From contig CM106586.1 in NCBI GenBank assembly GCA_048013815.1, positions 9,176,001 through 9,240,000 on the forward strand: 64,000 nt of DNA, read 5' to 3'. The DNA comes from Setoptus koraiensis. Its lineage: Eukaryota > Arthropoda. This document shows positions 54,585 through 64,000 of this stretch, one piece after another. The notes beneath the pieces were generated by a model, which saw only the letters and a program-made list of their open reading frames with translations, did no database searches and was not told the DNA's origin. Made by a program: the position numbers and the translations under genes. Every line of letters starts with the position of its first letter. Positions within the stretch are counted from its first letter, which is position 1.

Positions 54585-56770
54585 ATGGCCGGCAATTGCG
54601 AGGGTGCCATTTTGCTGCAAAACTATCCGCTATATTCCATGTCGACAACATCGCGCCGCTACGAACGCGATAGAGGCCAAACAACGAGAGCCAATCAACA
54701 AAACAAGCGACTAGTTACCCGAAAAAGCACCGCAACAAATCGAATTGACACGACTCATGCTACTTGTGACAACTTGATCGTAACGTCAACAAAAATGTCG
54801 CAATGTTGCCACAACAGTGCACCAGACAAGCGCCAATTAAGCGCCGCAAGTGGACCAATCAATAGAGGCGTCACTCATCTTGCCACTTTGTCACCTATGC
54901 CATCAATCAAACTCACATCATCAAATTTTGTGTCGCAGTTACATGGTGCATTCAACAGCTTGCCAAACACCAAACAACCGTTGTTGACCAGCAACAGCAA
55001 CAACAGCAGCAACAGCATCAACAAAAGCGCCAAGCAACGCAACAACGTCAAGCGATTGCTCACCGTGCTGACCATCGCCTTTATATCACTGTCCAATGTT
55101 CATAATAATGGGGCCCGCATGATTCTCTGTGATAAAGTTTCTTCATATTCAAATGATAAACAAACAATTTCAACGGGGCCACTGTGGAACGAAGCACAAG
55201 CTGTTGCGTCATCAACATTTAAATCGCCAACAATTAAACAACAACCGATACAGCCCTATGATACTAATTTGAAACGCATGGGCATTGGGTACCCAACGAA
55301 CAAGGATGACAATAACAACGATGAGACATCTTTGAATGGTCGCACTTCTACGATTGGTGCAATTGGCAGCGGTCAACAATCAGCTCAGCAGCAGCACCAC
55401 CACCAAAAGGCCAGTTTGACTAATCAGCTGCTACTACTATTGGCTCATCCGTTCATCAATAACGATAATAAGCAGCAAATTTATTATCATCATCAGCAGC
55501 AGCACAATAGAAACGATAATGATGACAAATTGTTGCAAGATAGAAATTCCATCGTGGCAAACAACCAGCGAAACAATGACAACAATGGCGTGCACAGTTT
55601 TAATTCACATTTCTTGCCGGTCACAACTAGCCCTGTCACCGCCACCTTGATGGCGCCCAATTTATTCACTCCGGTCACACCACCGACATTTGCACAAACG
55701 GCAACCAGCGCAATAACGCCAGACCACACCAAATTGCCACCACCACCGAACAGCCAAACAAACAGAATGTTTCAAACCGACGCAGCCGATATTGAGGCAG
55801 CAAATCTTTTCGCCAACAATCAAGCCAATTTAGAGCAGTCAGATCTGGCAATGGCCATGTCAGAGTTGAGTCCCTCACTAGTCTTGTCAGATCAGAAAGA
55901 TCAAGCGTTCGATACAGACCTGGCCTCAAATTTGGTCAACTCAGCCATGTACGAGAAACAATTGCATCAGCATAACATGGCTTTGCCACTGCCAACTTTG
56001 TTGCAGCCAACTTTTCTCGATGGACACCAATTCACTTCCGGTGCCATCCACGACTCAAACTCGTGGCCGCCAATGATGGTGGCGGACAGAAACTCGGTTG
56101 GCTCCGCTTCGAACACAGCTGAGCACTTTGGTCACAGTTTGCTAGCTAATGCAGCAGCAGCAGCAGCAACGGACAATCAGCAGCAGCAAGGTTCGAGCAG
56201 AGTGGCCAGAAAATTGAGATCATTACATGACAAGAGTGTCCAATCGTCGAAACACGCCGGCCTCACGCCCAACAAGAATTCTGCAAAACCGCGCGGTATA
56301 ATGTGGGAAATGGCCACAGATACCTCCTTGGGAGTGACGCTGCTCCACATGATGGACAGAGCCTCGTTCGCTCTGCCATTGGGTAAGCAACAAATCTAAT
56401 TTTTTCAAATTCAATTATACCCTTTAACCTTTGCACCAGCCAATCGTGGTTACTTGGCACTAGAGAAGAAATAATAATTGTTGACACTGTTGATTGTTCT
56501 TTCAATTAATTTTTATTTAACATTTGATCTAAATGCTCAAACACAGGATTCTTTCTCATGCCAATCATACAAATGATGAAGAGTCCCTCTGGCGGTGCTG
56601 GGGGTGCCGCTAGTGGCGCTCTTAGCCTGGCACGTTTTCTACCCGCTCGCGCCAGCCATAGATCAGTGGATTATGAGGACCTGGTGAAACGTATTGACTA
56701 CGTGGACAAGTTGCTCAGCAAGGCACTAAGGCCATCTCACCGAAGTGCAGTGGTGGGCAGGAAAAGATGA
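54585..56770 (+). CDS. Unrecognised secreted or membrane protein, two exons
   Basis: Exons 54585-56382 and 56547-56770 join in phase 1 (TTGG/GTAAGC and ACACAG), giving 673 residues. At about residues 147-165 there is one hydrophobic stretch (RLLTVLTIAFISLSNV), which could be a signal anchor; alternatively an internal start would make it a signal peptide. The middle is Asn/Gln/His-rich and disordered. The best-ordered part spans the exon junction: MWEMATDTSLGVTLLHMMDR then ASFALPLGFFLMPIIQMMKS, and the C-terminus ends with DYEDLVKRIDYVDKLLSKAL, which looks helical. I do not recognise the family. AATAAA at 57085-57090 may end the transcript. The long polar N-terminus means that the start is uncertain. 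Confidence 0.7.
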
Positions 56771-58152
56771 ACAAGTTTTGCAAATAACAACAATAGTCAA
56801 AGGGTCTAGGTCCGTCAGAAACAGGAGCAATCGTTATAGCAAATAACATCACGTTAAGATACAATTAACTAGAGAGCGCTCTCTGGTTTGAATCATTGTA
56901 AATTGATATGAGAGTAGAATCACAGAAAAAGATAATTGCAACAAGTTGCTCGGGTGTTTGGGTAATTGCATGCGTGCGTGTGTGTGTATTCATTTGTTGT
57001 TACCTTATCTCATCATGTAGTCATGTATAATGGTTCCTTGAATGGAATAGGAATCATTCGAAATTGTATAAAACACAAACCAAAAATAAAGTGTCAATCA
57101 AAAGACTTACTTTCCCGTATAACATACCTACAAGAGCCCCATTGCCATTTCCGGTGCATCGTTTATCCCAGCTCATTCAGTAAAGTTACTTACCTTTTAT
57201 ATGATACCTTCTACAGCAACACCCCTACACAACTGACAACAATTGTCAATTGGGGATGACAAGCTCTTGATAGAGAGCGTACTTTTGAGAGAAAGACTTC
57301 GCCAAGGCCATTGGGACTAAACAGACATACCTCAGATAAATAAAATCATATACAACTTGTATATAGTACAAAAACTTTGCCTCAATTAGGACCAACAGCA
57401 ATGTTGTTCAGTGAGGATAAAACCAAATGTGGAAAATTTGACTTTTGTGTAGCTCTACTACAGATAGAAAACATTTGTTAAGTTGTGTATGAGTTGAGAA
57501 TTATTATATATACATATATATATAGAAAGATACACATGTTCAGTATTTAGTATATGAAGATTAGAAGATAGATTATATTAAATCATTCAAATTCTAGTCT
57601 TCAAGATGTGAATTGTTTTCTCTTTTGTTTGTATAAAGATCTAAAAATTTGTTAAATGAAGTAAAATATGTTTTTGCTAATAATGAATCGCTATTAAAGG
57701 TTTAAGTTATTATATCTCTAGAGCATTGCGTTTGGTTTAAGTTTAGGGCTTTGGTTGGTATCAGTAGCAGTTGAGTTTTGGTTGATTTGTTTTCCTGTTC
57801 CTCTAGGTGCTTACTTAAAGGACACAATAAGATTGGCCTAAGAGAGATATCTGTGTTTAACTGAATATATAAATAGTTAGTGGTCTTTAACTAAAGTTGG
57901 AAAACTATTGTAGTACTCGACCCATAAAAGTTTTAGCCTATTATCAAACAACAATTAGTTCTCATAACATGTCGAATTCGACATCATTTGGCTAGTTAGT
58001 TAATTATATATACATTAAGTTGATGAGTTTTATTATATATAATCATCGATTTATGTTGCCTCTCAATATCTGAAAGAAGAGCAGCTAGGTAGATGCCTTA
58101 CCCGATGATCTGCGTTGCAAATGAAAAAAACAAGTAAGCTGATAAAAATCTG
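56771..58152. other. 3' regions of the convergent 54585 and FUBP-like genes
   Basis: AT-rich non-coding sequence with polyadenylation signals for both strands (plus AATAAA 57085-57090; minus AATAAA 58029-58034). No gene was recognised. Confidence 0.55.
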
Positions 58153-60361
58153 TCACTGTTTATGCTGTGTTGTTGTTTGTTGTTGTTTCTTCATCTGCTC
58201 AATGATAGCCTCTGCCTCTTTCTGAGGATAACCCATTGCCTTATAATACTCTACCCATTGAGCTGAATAATCTGCTTGTTGCGAAGTTTGACCTGTCCCA
58301 GATGCTGTCGTATCGCTTGGAGTTGATTTCTGTTGCTGCTGTTGTGGGATGTTTGTGGCGGTTGGCACAGTCAGAGCTGCCTGTCCAGGATAAGCGACAC
58401 TAGGTATAGCTTGAGCATGGGCCTGATATTGAGCATAATATGCTTGTTGGGCGTAGTATGCTGTCCAGGCGGCTGCACTGTCTGATGTAGCTTGAGATTG
58501 ACCTATGAAACGCATAAGAAAAGTTGATAAATCGGATCTAGGTATCTAGGCAATATTACAATACTCTTAAAATACTTACCAGCAGCAGGCATACCCTGTG
58601 TCGCTCCTCCCGATCCCACACCTGCTTGTTGCTGAGGCCAAGAACCTGGATAAGCAGATGGGTAATCACTACATGATGAAAGGTAGAAAATTGTTTTAGA
58701 AAGTTTGTCGGACAGTAAAAGTGAATCAATGTGAACGCCATCTATCAATAAAGTAACTTACTTGTAAGATGCTAGTGGTGCGGCATTCGCTCCTGTAGCC
58801 ACAGCTTTCTGTCTTTGTTGACCTCCACCTCCACCAGTATGCTGAGCCCCACCACTGGAAGGAGGTCCACGACCGGAAGCGAGTTTGGCTTGTATAAGTT
58901 CTCGAGCGTTTTGAATTCTTTCTTGGGTACCCCTTATAATGAATACTGTCTCATCTGGACCACAATCTTTGGCGTTTTTATCTAGTTCTATATCGCAACC
59001 TGATTGTTGCTTTATAGTCCTGATAGTGTCGCCACCACGACCAATAATGGCCCCTGTTCTCTGTGCAGGTATCCTAAGACGGTACTCATCACCACCTTCA
59101 ATTGGTGCGCGAGGCCTTTTACTTGCCTGATCATACAAGATAAGTGTGTTGTGAGATAACGTTTTTCCAGTAAAGTGCATTTCGTTTCGATTTTGTATAG
59201 AAAATTTTTAGGTGTTTCGTATAGAAACAGGTCATCAATTTAAGGAGCATGTTCAGTTGAGAGGTGTGTAGAAGTGATGGGCCCGTGTATTAACAACACA
59301 GAAGTTTAGAGTAATGTGTTTTTTCAAATTTAAGACGCAAATGAAGATATGTATACGCCATATTTTTAGCAGGCATGATTGAGAGGAATATAGAGATATA
59401 ATGGTTATCCTATCCATATACTCACACTGGAGTAATTGATATAACTGGATCATTGCTCACAGGGCAAAGCTCTACAGTTTTCAATCTAACTCACTAAAAC
59501 TAACGCGAACAAGCGTGTATTAAGATTAAGATTTTTACTTACCAATGCGTTTTCAATTATATCATTCACTAAGGTAGATGCACGCTTCACAGAGTCAGCA
59601 CTTCCGTTTATGTTACACATTTTGTTGCCTTGCTCATCCATTGTGCTTGGATCGACCCTAACAGTTGCCCCAGTTTCGTTTTGAATACGTTTGATATTTT
59701 CACCCCCTTTACCGATGACCAAGCCGATGACTTGCTGTGGTATCAGAATATCTATTTTGTTTTGATTAACAGTTCCATAGTCGCTCGATCCACTAGTGGT
59801 ATGTGGATGTTGGTCAGATGGTGGTAATAATCTGGTTGTCCCTGAAGGATTCGCTAGATTTGAATAAATGTCTAAGGGTGCCGCTGTGGTTGGTCCATGC
59901 TGATAGCTAACAGGGCCAGCGGATTTGTCAGCTCTACCAATAGATGTGTTATTGTAATAATTATTTGAATCTGAATTATTATAGTTTCTAGTTTGATATC
60001 CACCATATGAGGTATTATCATTATTTGAAGTGCCATTAGAGCTCATATTAGTATTCTTATTGTCTGTGTTGTTATTATTTCCCCCATTGCTGTTGTTGTC
60101 ATTATTATCCGAACCTGGCGACGATTCGCCCCTCTCGATCCGAGCCTTCTTCAAGATGGCACCATAATCAACCGTCTCCTGTTTACCAGCGCCACTATCT
60201 TGCTTGTGTGACGATTGATATTGATTGGAGTTGGATTCCGATCGATTGCCGTCGTTGCTAGTCAATTCTTCGGCGCCCCTTTTATTTGGTGGATGTCCTA
60301 TCTTGGCGGCCAATTGTCGTGCTCGTTGGATAGCCTCTTGTAAAGCGGCGGGATCTCCCAT
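58153..60361 (-). CDS. FUBP/KHSRP/PSI-like RNA-binding protein with two KH domains
   Basis: Four exons, 60361-59543, 59126-58762, 58668-58580 and 58502-58153, phases 0, 2, 1, giving 540 residues. It starts MGDPAALQEAIQRARQLAAKIG, the amphipathic N-box of far-upstream-element-binding proteins. KH1 (about 203-273) has VIGLVIGKGGENIKRIQ and KH2 (about 288-353) has RTGAIIGRGGDTIRTIK; both GxxG loops (GKGG, GRGG) are intact. The C-terminus has the family's Tyr-rich motifs, AAWTAYYAQQ and SAQWVEYYKAMG, which in FUBP proteins contact transcription factors. FUBP, KHSRP and Drosophila Psi have four KH domains; here only two are encoded, with ends conserved. They act in the nucleus in transcription, splicing and mRNA decay. 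The N-terminal half has Asn/Ser runs. Confidence 0.9.
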
Positions 60362-61673
60362 AATAGAAGAGAAACGCTGAGAGATCGAGTGATAATAATA
60401 ATATTACTAATTGTTTCTAATCACACAAATAATACAAACGAGAGCAGGCGAGTCCAGTTGCTAAAGGTTTTGTCGTTTATGGTTGCAACGGGATAATAAT
60501 GAAATAATAATAGAAAAATAGCACTTCTCTGATTGATTCCCAGGTTACAGATGACATAAATAGCGATTTAAGGGCTCACATAGAAATTGTGTGACGACAA
60601 TATATTAATAATATATTTATAATTAATGATAATATAATAATCAATGATAGTATTAATAGCATCCAGTATTAATAATTGAGCAATGGTAGTAGTAATTGTA
60701 TAGCGTTGAGTGTGTGTGGCTATAATATTGTTGCATTGCCCTATACTCAATTATAGCAGAAAGAATGCAGCATCTATACACAGAACTGGACACGCATACA
60801 AGCTTTTGTTGCTCCTAGCTGTACAAATCTTCATTGTAATGTTAGCACTGTCACAGGTAGCCAATGGTTATTTCTGGACCGAAGCGCGTTTTTCAAACGC
60901 AAAAAATAAATAAAAATAAGAGAGAGGATAATTCTTTTTCTATACTCATTCAGTATCCTTCCCGTCAGAACGCAATGTTCCGTGTGTCAATCGAGGGATA
61001 GTTGCAACTTGCAACGTTGTTATTATGTGTGCTTGTTGAGAATAGATCTAAAACAGTATTTTTCTTGTTCACATTTCAATATACAATAGCAGAAGTGGTA
61101 CTTCTAGTTGTTGTTGATGTGAAATTCGTAAAATCATATATCACAACAAGCCATCGATACAGTTCTGTATTGTATCAAACTGCAGGCCAGCATAATATAT
61201 TTATATACATATCAGAGTGTGGAATCAGGTTATCCGGTCCACATACGCTCGATAGAGCATAGCTGAACGCTCAAGGCAAAAACTAATGGCTCACTAGAAG
61301 CCTTTACTACAGTTAATCTAAAAGCCAGGAATATAAAATACGAAAAAACAAATTTCGCTTTTTGCACTGTCAACATGACACATGGACACAAAGCTATGTT
61401 ATTATGGGATCAATTTTAAAATATTAGCATTATTATTATAATATTACTGGTAGCTGCATACCTATGCTACATATCTAAAACGCATGCATGTAATCTAATT
61501 CGACATAGCAGGACTACACAATCTCAATTACAGTTAGTTGATTAGCAATTGTTAAAACTAGCAATCACTATAGATTTCCCACTTAGGGGAACTCGCCTCA
61601 GTTATAGCGACATCTTTAGCACCTAGTGAGACTTATTATTATTTAAACCCCCAAAAATTGCAAGCAACGCATA
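60362..61673. other. Divergent intergenic region, FUBP-like / DNAJC25
   Basis: AT-rich, with TATTAATAAT runs near 60600-60680. A hydrophobic frame near 60760-60913 lacks an ATG. Presumably holds both promoters; nothing else recognised. Confidence 0.5.
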
Positions 61674-62819
61674 ATGAGGCCTACAACATTTAGTTTAGCC
61701 TGTTTAATCGGATTGGCACTGGTAGAAACAGTGCTTTCATTCCAAGGCATACCTGGGATCTATTGTGGCCTTGACGATTGTTACGAGAGTAAGTAGTGCA
61801 ACTAGGGAGCGCCATGCAATATAATCTCAATCTCAACAAATTGCTAGACTAAATCATCTTTTTCTTTTTTCGTTTTAAAAACAGTTCTTGGTGCCACGCG
61901 AGAATCTAACAAGTCAGACATACACAAGCTATACAAGAAGCTAGCGGTGAAATGGCACCCGGACAGAGCCAGGACAGCGGAGGACAAAGCAATTGCTCAA
62001 GACAAATTTAGAGCGGTGGCCCAGGCTTATGAGGTCTTGAAGGATGACGACACTCGTAAGGACTATAACGATATGATGGATGATCCAGAACACTATTACA
62101 GGCATTATTATCGTTACTATCGCAGAGCATTCCCCAAGGTCGATGCAAGACTTGTTATTATTTGCACGATACTCGTCATCTCGGGCTTTCAATACTGGGT
62201 TGGTCAATACAGGTATAACGAAGCTATCAACTATTTTGTTACCGTTCCTAAATACAGATTTAAAGCACAAGACATCGCCAGGCAGAAAGGGTTGTTGCCA
62301 ATCAATGAGAAGCACTTCGCTGGGGACAGATCAGATAGAAAAGAAAAAGATAAGAAGAGTCGGCACCGATCTAAGGACGAGATTCGTGCAGCGGAAGAGT
62401 CGGTGATACGTCAAATTATAGAGAACAATATGGATATTAGAGGGGGTTTCGCCAAGCCCGATATCAAAAGTATTCTACTGATTCAAATATTTCTATTACC
62501 TTGGAGTTTATATCAATTTATCAGATGGTATGTCAGATGGATATGGCTGTTCGACATAATGAAGCAACCTTATGGCAGAGAAGAACAAATCTACCTTATT
62601 TGTAAATATTTCAATATGAAGTTGGAACAACTAGAAACCACTGAGGATATCGAATCATTGTTGCGGCAGGAGTTATATGTTAAGGATAAATTCTTAAAGT
62701 GGAAGCTTAAACGTGATGATGAGATGAAGGAAAAACTTTTAGAATCTTCCAACTACAAAAGAATGAAGAGGTATATGAAAAAAGGCGGCCCTGGCCAGAT
62801 AACATTCTTGGATGATTAA
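61674..62819 (+). CDS. DNAJC25: DnaJ homolog subfamily C member 25
   Basis: Exons 61674-61788 and 61885-62819 join in phase 1 for 349 residues. Residues 1-21 are a signal peptide (MRPTTFSLACLIGLALVETV), then GIYCGLDDCYEILG leads into the J domain (about 35-105) with the catalytic HPD in KWHPDRA. YYRHYYRYYRRAFPKVDARLVI matches human DNAJC25 ([23 protein letters not shown]). There are two further transmembrane segments (about 111-131 and 220-245), and the end GPGQITFLDD equals the human GPGRLTFVDD. The protein is an ER-membrane J-protein that stimulates an Hsp70 partner. Length is normal. Confidence 0.95.
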
Positions 62820-63608
62820 TTAGATTAAGAAACATAAATGAATTTGAATATTTAAATTGATTCAATGTTTATTTTACTATGATTAGACATCCCAATTAAA
62901 TTAGGCATCATAAATTTTGAATTCAAATTGTTGCGGGCCTCATCAATGAATTGACTACCATTTAGATCTCAAGCCGAGTTTTTTGCTATGATATTGATCC
63001 CCCTTTTGTCGTTGACGTTGATTAATTGTAGAGGAACTCGATGGTTTTTTAACTAGTTATTGCGCACACGTTCGCTGCGGCCGTCGTGAGAAAATTTCAA
63101 AAATGGCGCATCTAAATGCATCTCGTTCACTCCAAAACTACAAATTCATCGGGGCCTGTCGTTTACATCAACAATTTATACAATATCTGTATCGTCGGTA
63201 TTCTAACGATACACTTACATGTATGAAATGTATATGAAAACCACAGTATTATTAGATCATCATAGATATTAAATAAATTTTGCGTTATTATCGGTGACTA
63301 CGATGATAATCATTACAATCTAACATCTAAATCACAAGTTCTCAATCGTCTTGAAACAATGTGATGCAAAAATTTAAAAGTCCCATCGAGTAATTATACA
63401 CCGGATAATCATATTGCACTTATACACTGATCCTATTGAACTGAATACCATTTATTATTTGACGATTTATGTTTTATCCTGAATTGCAATATATTTGAGT
63501 TGTTGTCCTATTGATCCAAAATGACATCAAGCTTCAACTAATACTAACAAAGGATTAACGGTATACATATAGTAATCAGAATTGAAAATTAACACTAATT
63601 TATTCGCA
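62820..63608. other. Intergenic region between DNAJC25 and BRF1
   Basis: AT-rich; holds the DNAJC25 3' end and BRF1 promoter. No gene was recognised. Confidence 0.5.
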
Positions 63609-64000
63609 ATGTTCGGCCAATCGTGTGCTTCTTGCAACTCTACAGACCTTGAGTCGGATCCGAGTAGAGGGGATACCTTTTGTACTAAATGTGGTGCAGT
63701 GCTAGAAGAAAATCTTATTGTTAGCGAGTTGCAATTTGAAGAGGGAAGCCATGGGGCAGCAAATCTTATTGGTAGAATGGTTTCCAGTGATGCCAACTAC
63801 AAGAGTTTATCATCTGGAACCTTCGGTAACAGTCTTGCAGTGAATAGCAGGGAATCACGAGAGATAACGCTAGCAAATGCAAAAGATAAGATCAAACGAC
63901 TAGGTCAAATACTGAGGCTCAATCAACATTGCATAGCCACTGCTTTCAATTTTTACAAAATGGCTTTATCGAGACGTCTGACTTATGGTCGTAAGCAGAA
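63609..64000 (+). CDS. BRF1: Transcription factor IIIB 90 kDa subunit (5' part)
   Basis: The first 130 codons; the gene runs off the window. The N-terminal zinc ribbon has cysteines at 6, 9, 25 and 28 (CASC, CTKC), then ENLIVSELQFEE (human DNIIVSEVQFVE) and the start of the first TFIIB-like cyclin fold, LNQHCIATAFNFYKMALSRRLTYGRK (human [26 protein letters not shown]; each quoted here only to identify the match). BRF1 is the TFIIB-like core subunit that recruits RNA polymerase III to tRNA and 5S genes. Start chosen at the first ATG, which aligns with the human start. Confidence 0.94.
   Translation, partial: MFGQSCASCNSTDLESDPSRGDTFCTKCGAVLEENLIVSELQFEEGSHGAANLIGRMVSSDANYKSLSSGTFGNSLAVNSRESREITLANAKDKIKRLGQILRLNQHCIATAFNFYKMALSRRLTYGRKQ

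Noticed and set aside
60710-60913. Frame with a signal-peptide-like hydrophobic stretch
   Set aside because: It has no ATG ahead of the hydrophobic part and no clear splice acceptor; likely chance in AT-rich DNA.
1-64000. CRISPR arrays, bacterial operons, tRNA or rRNA genes
   Set aside because: No spacer-repeat arrays of CRISPR type, no Shine-Dalgarno-spaced operons, and no tRNA or rRNA signatures were recognised; the tandem arrays seen are simple minisatellites.
1-64000. Retrovirus-like, LTR, Polinton or other virus-derived elements
   Set aside because: No reverse transcriptase, integrase, capsid or long terminal repeat was recognised. The only mobile elements supported are two short hAT-like MITEs.

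Overview
The window looks like a contiguous piece of an animal nuclear genome, most likely an arthropod and possibly a mite. The grounds are spliced genes with short GT-AG introns, metazoan genes (Jun, tetraspanin, OCA2/P protein, DNAJC25, FUBP/KHSRP, SPCS1, BRF1), long Asn/Gln/His low-complexity tracts in proteins, and intergenic DNA rich in short tandem repeats. The mite suggestion is inference; no marker gene fixes the taxon. No bacterial, viral or virus-like element was recognised.

Layout. 0.2-2.7 kb: a tetraspanin (minus) with a very long disordered N-terminus. 4.7-5.5 kb: a Jun-type bZIP factor (minus). 6.1-6.4 kb: SPCS1, a signal peptidase complex subunit (minus). 6.9-26 kb: a young, rearranged gene cluster of three lineage-expanded families: F-box/leucine-rich-repeat proteins (five on minus, one on plus), methionine sulfoxide reductase A (MsrA, three on plus) and a single-pass membrane protein of unknown function (one intact, one 5'-truncated). 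Three F-box genes sit head-to-head with an MsrA gene across 0.6-1.0 kb; two further F-box genes keep the flanks but have lost the MsrA partner. Two small hAT-like MITEs with 8-bp target duplications lie in or beside the cluster.

26.3-32.5 kb: one uninterrupted 2065-codon reading frame (minus) for an unrecognised low-complexity type II membrane protein. 36.3-40.6 kb: a five-exon OCA2/P-protein (hoepel-like) transporter (minus) with minisatellites in its introns. 40.6-54.6 kb: about 14 kb without a convincing gene, full of unrelated minisatellites and short perfect inverted repeats; it may be regulatory or simply cryptically repetitive. 54.6-56.8 kb: an unrecognised two-exon gene (plus). 58.2-60.4 kb: a FUBP/KHSRP-like RNA-binding protein with only two KH domains (minus). 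61.7-62.8 kb: DNAJC25 (plus). 63.6 kb to the end: the 5' part of BRF1 (plus).

The housekeeping genes have no evident common pathway. The F-box/MsrA/membrane-protein cluster is the most interesting part: repeated divergent pairing, gene-conversion-like mosaics, partner loss, an intron present in only some paralogues, and one copy with an early stop suggest rapid birth-and-death evolution. Functional linkage is an inference only.
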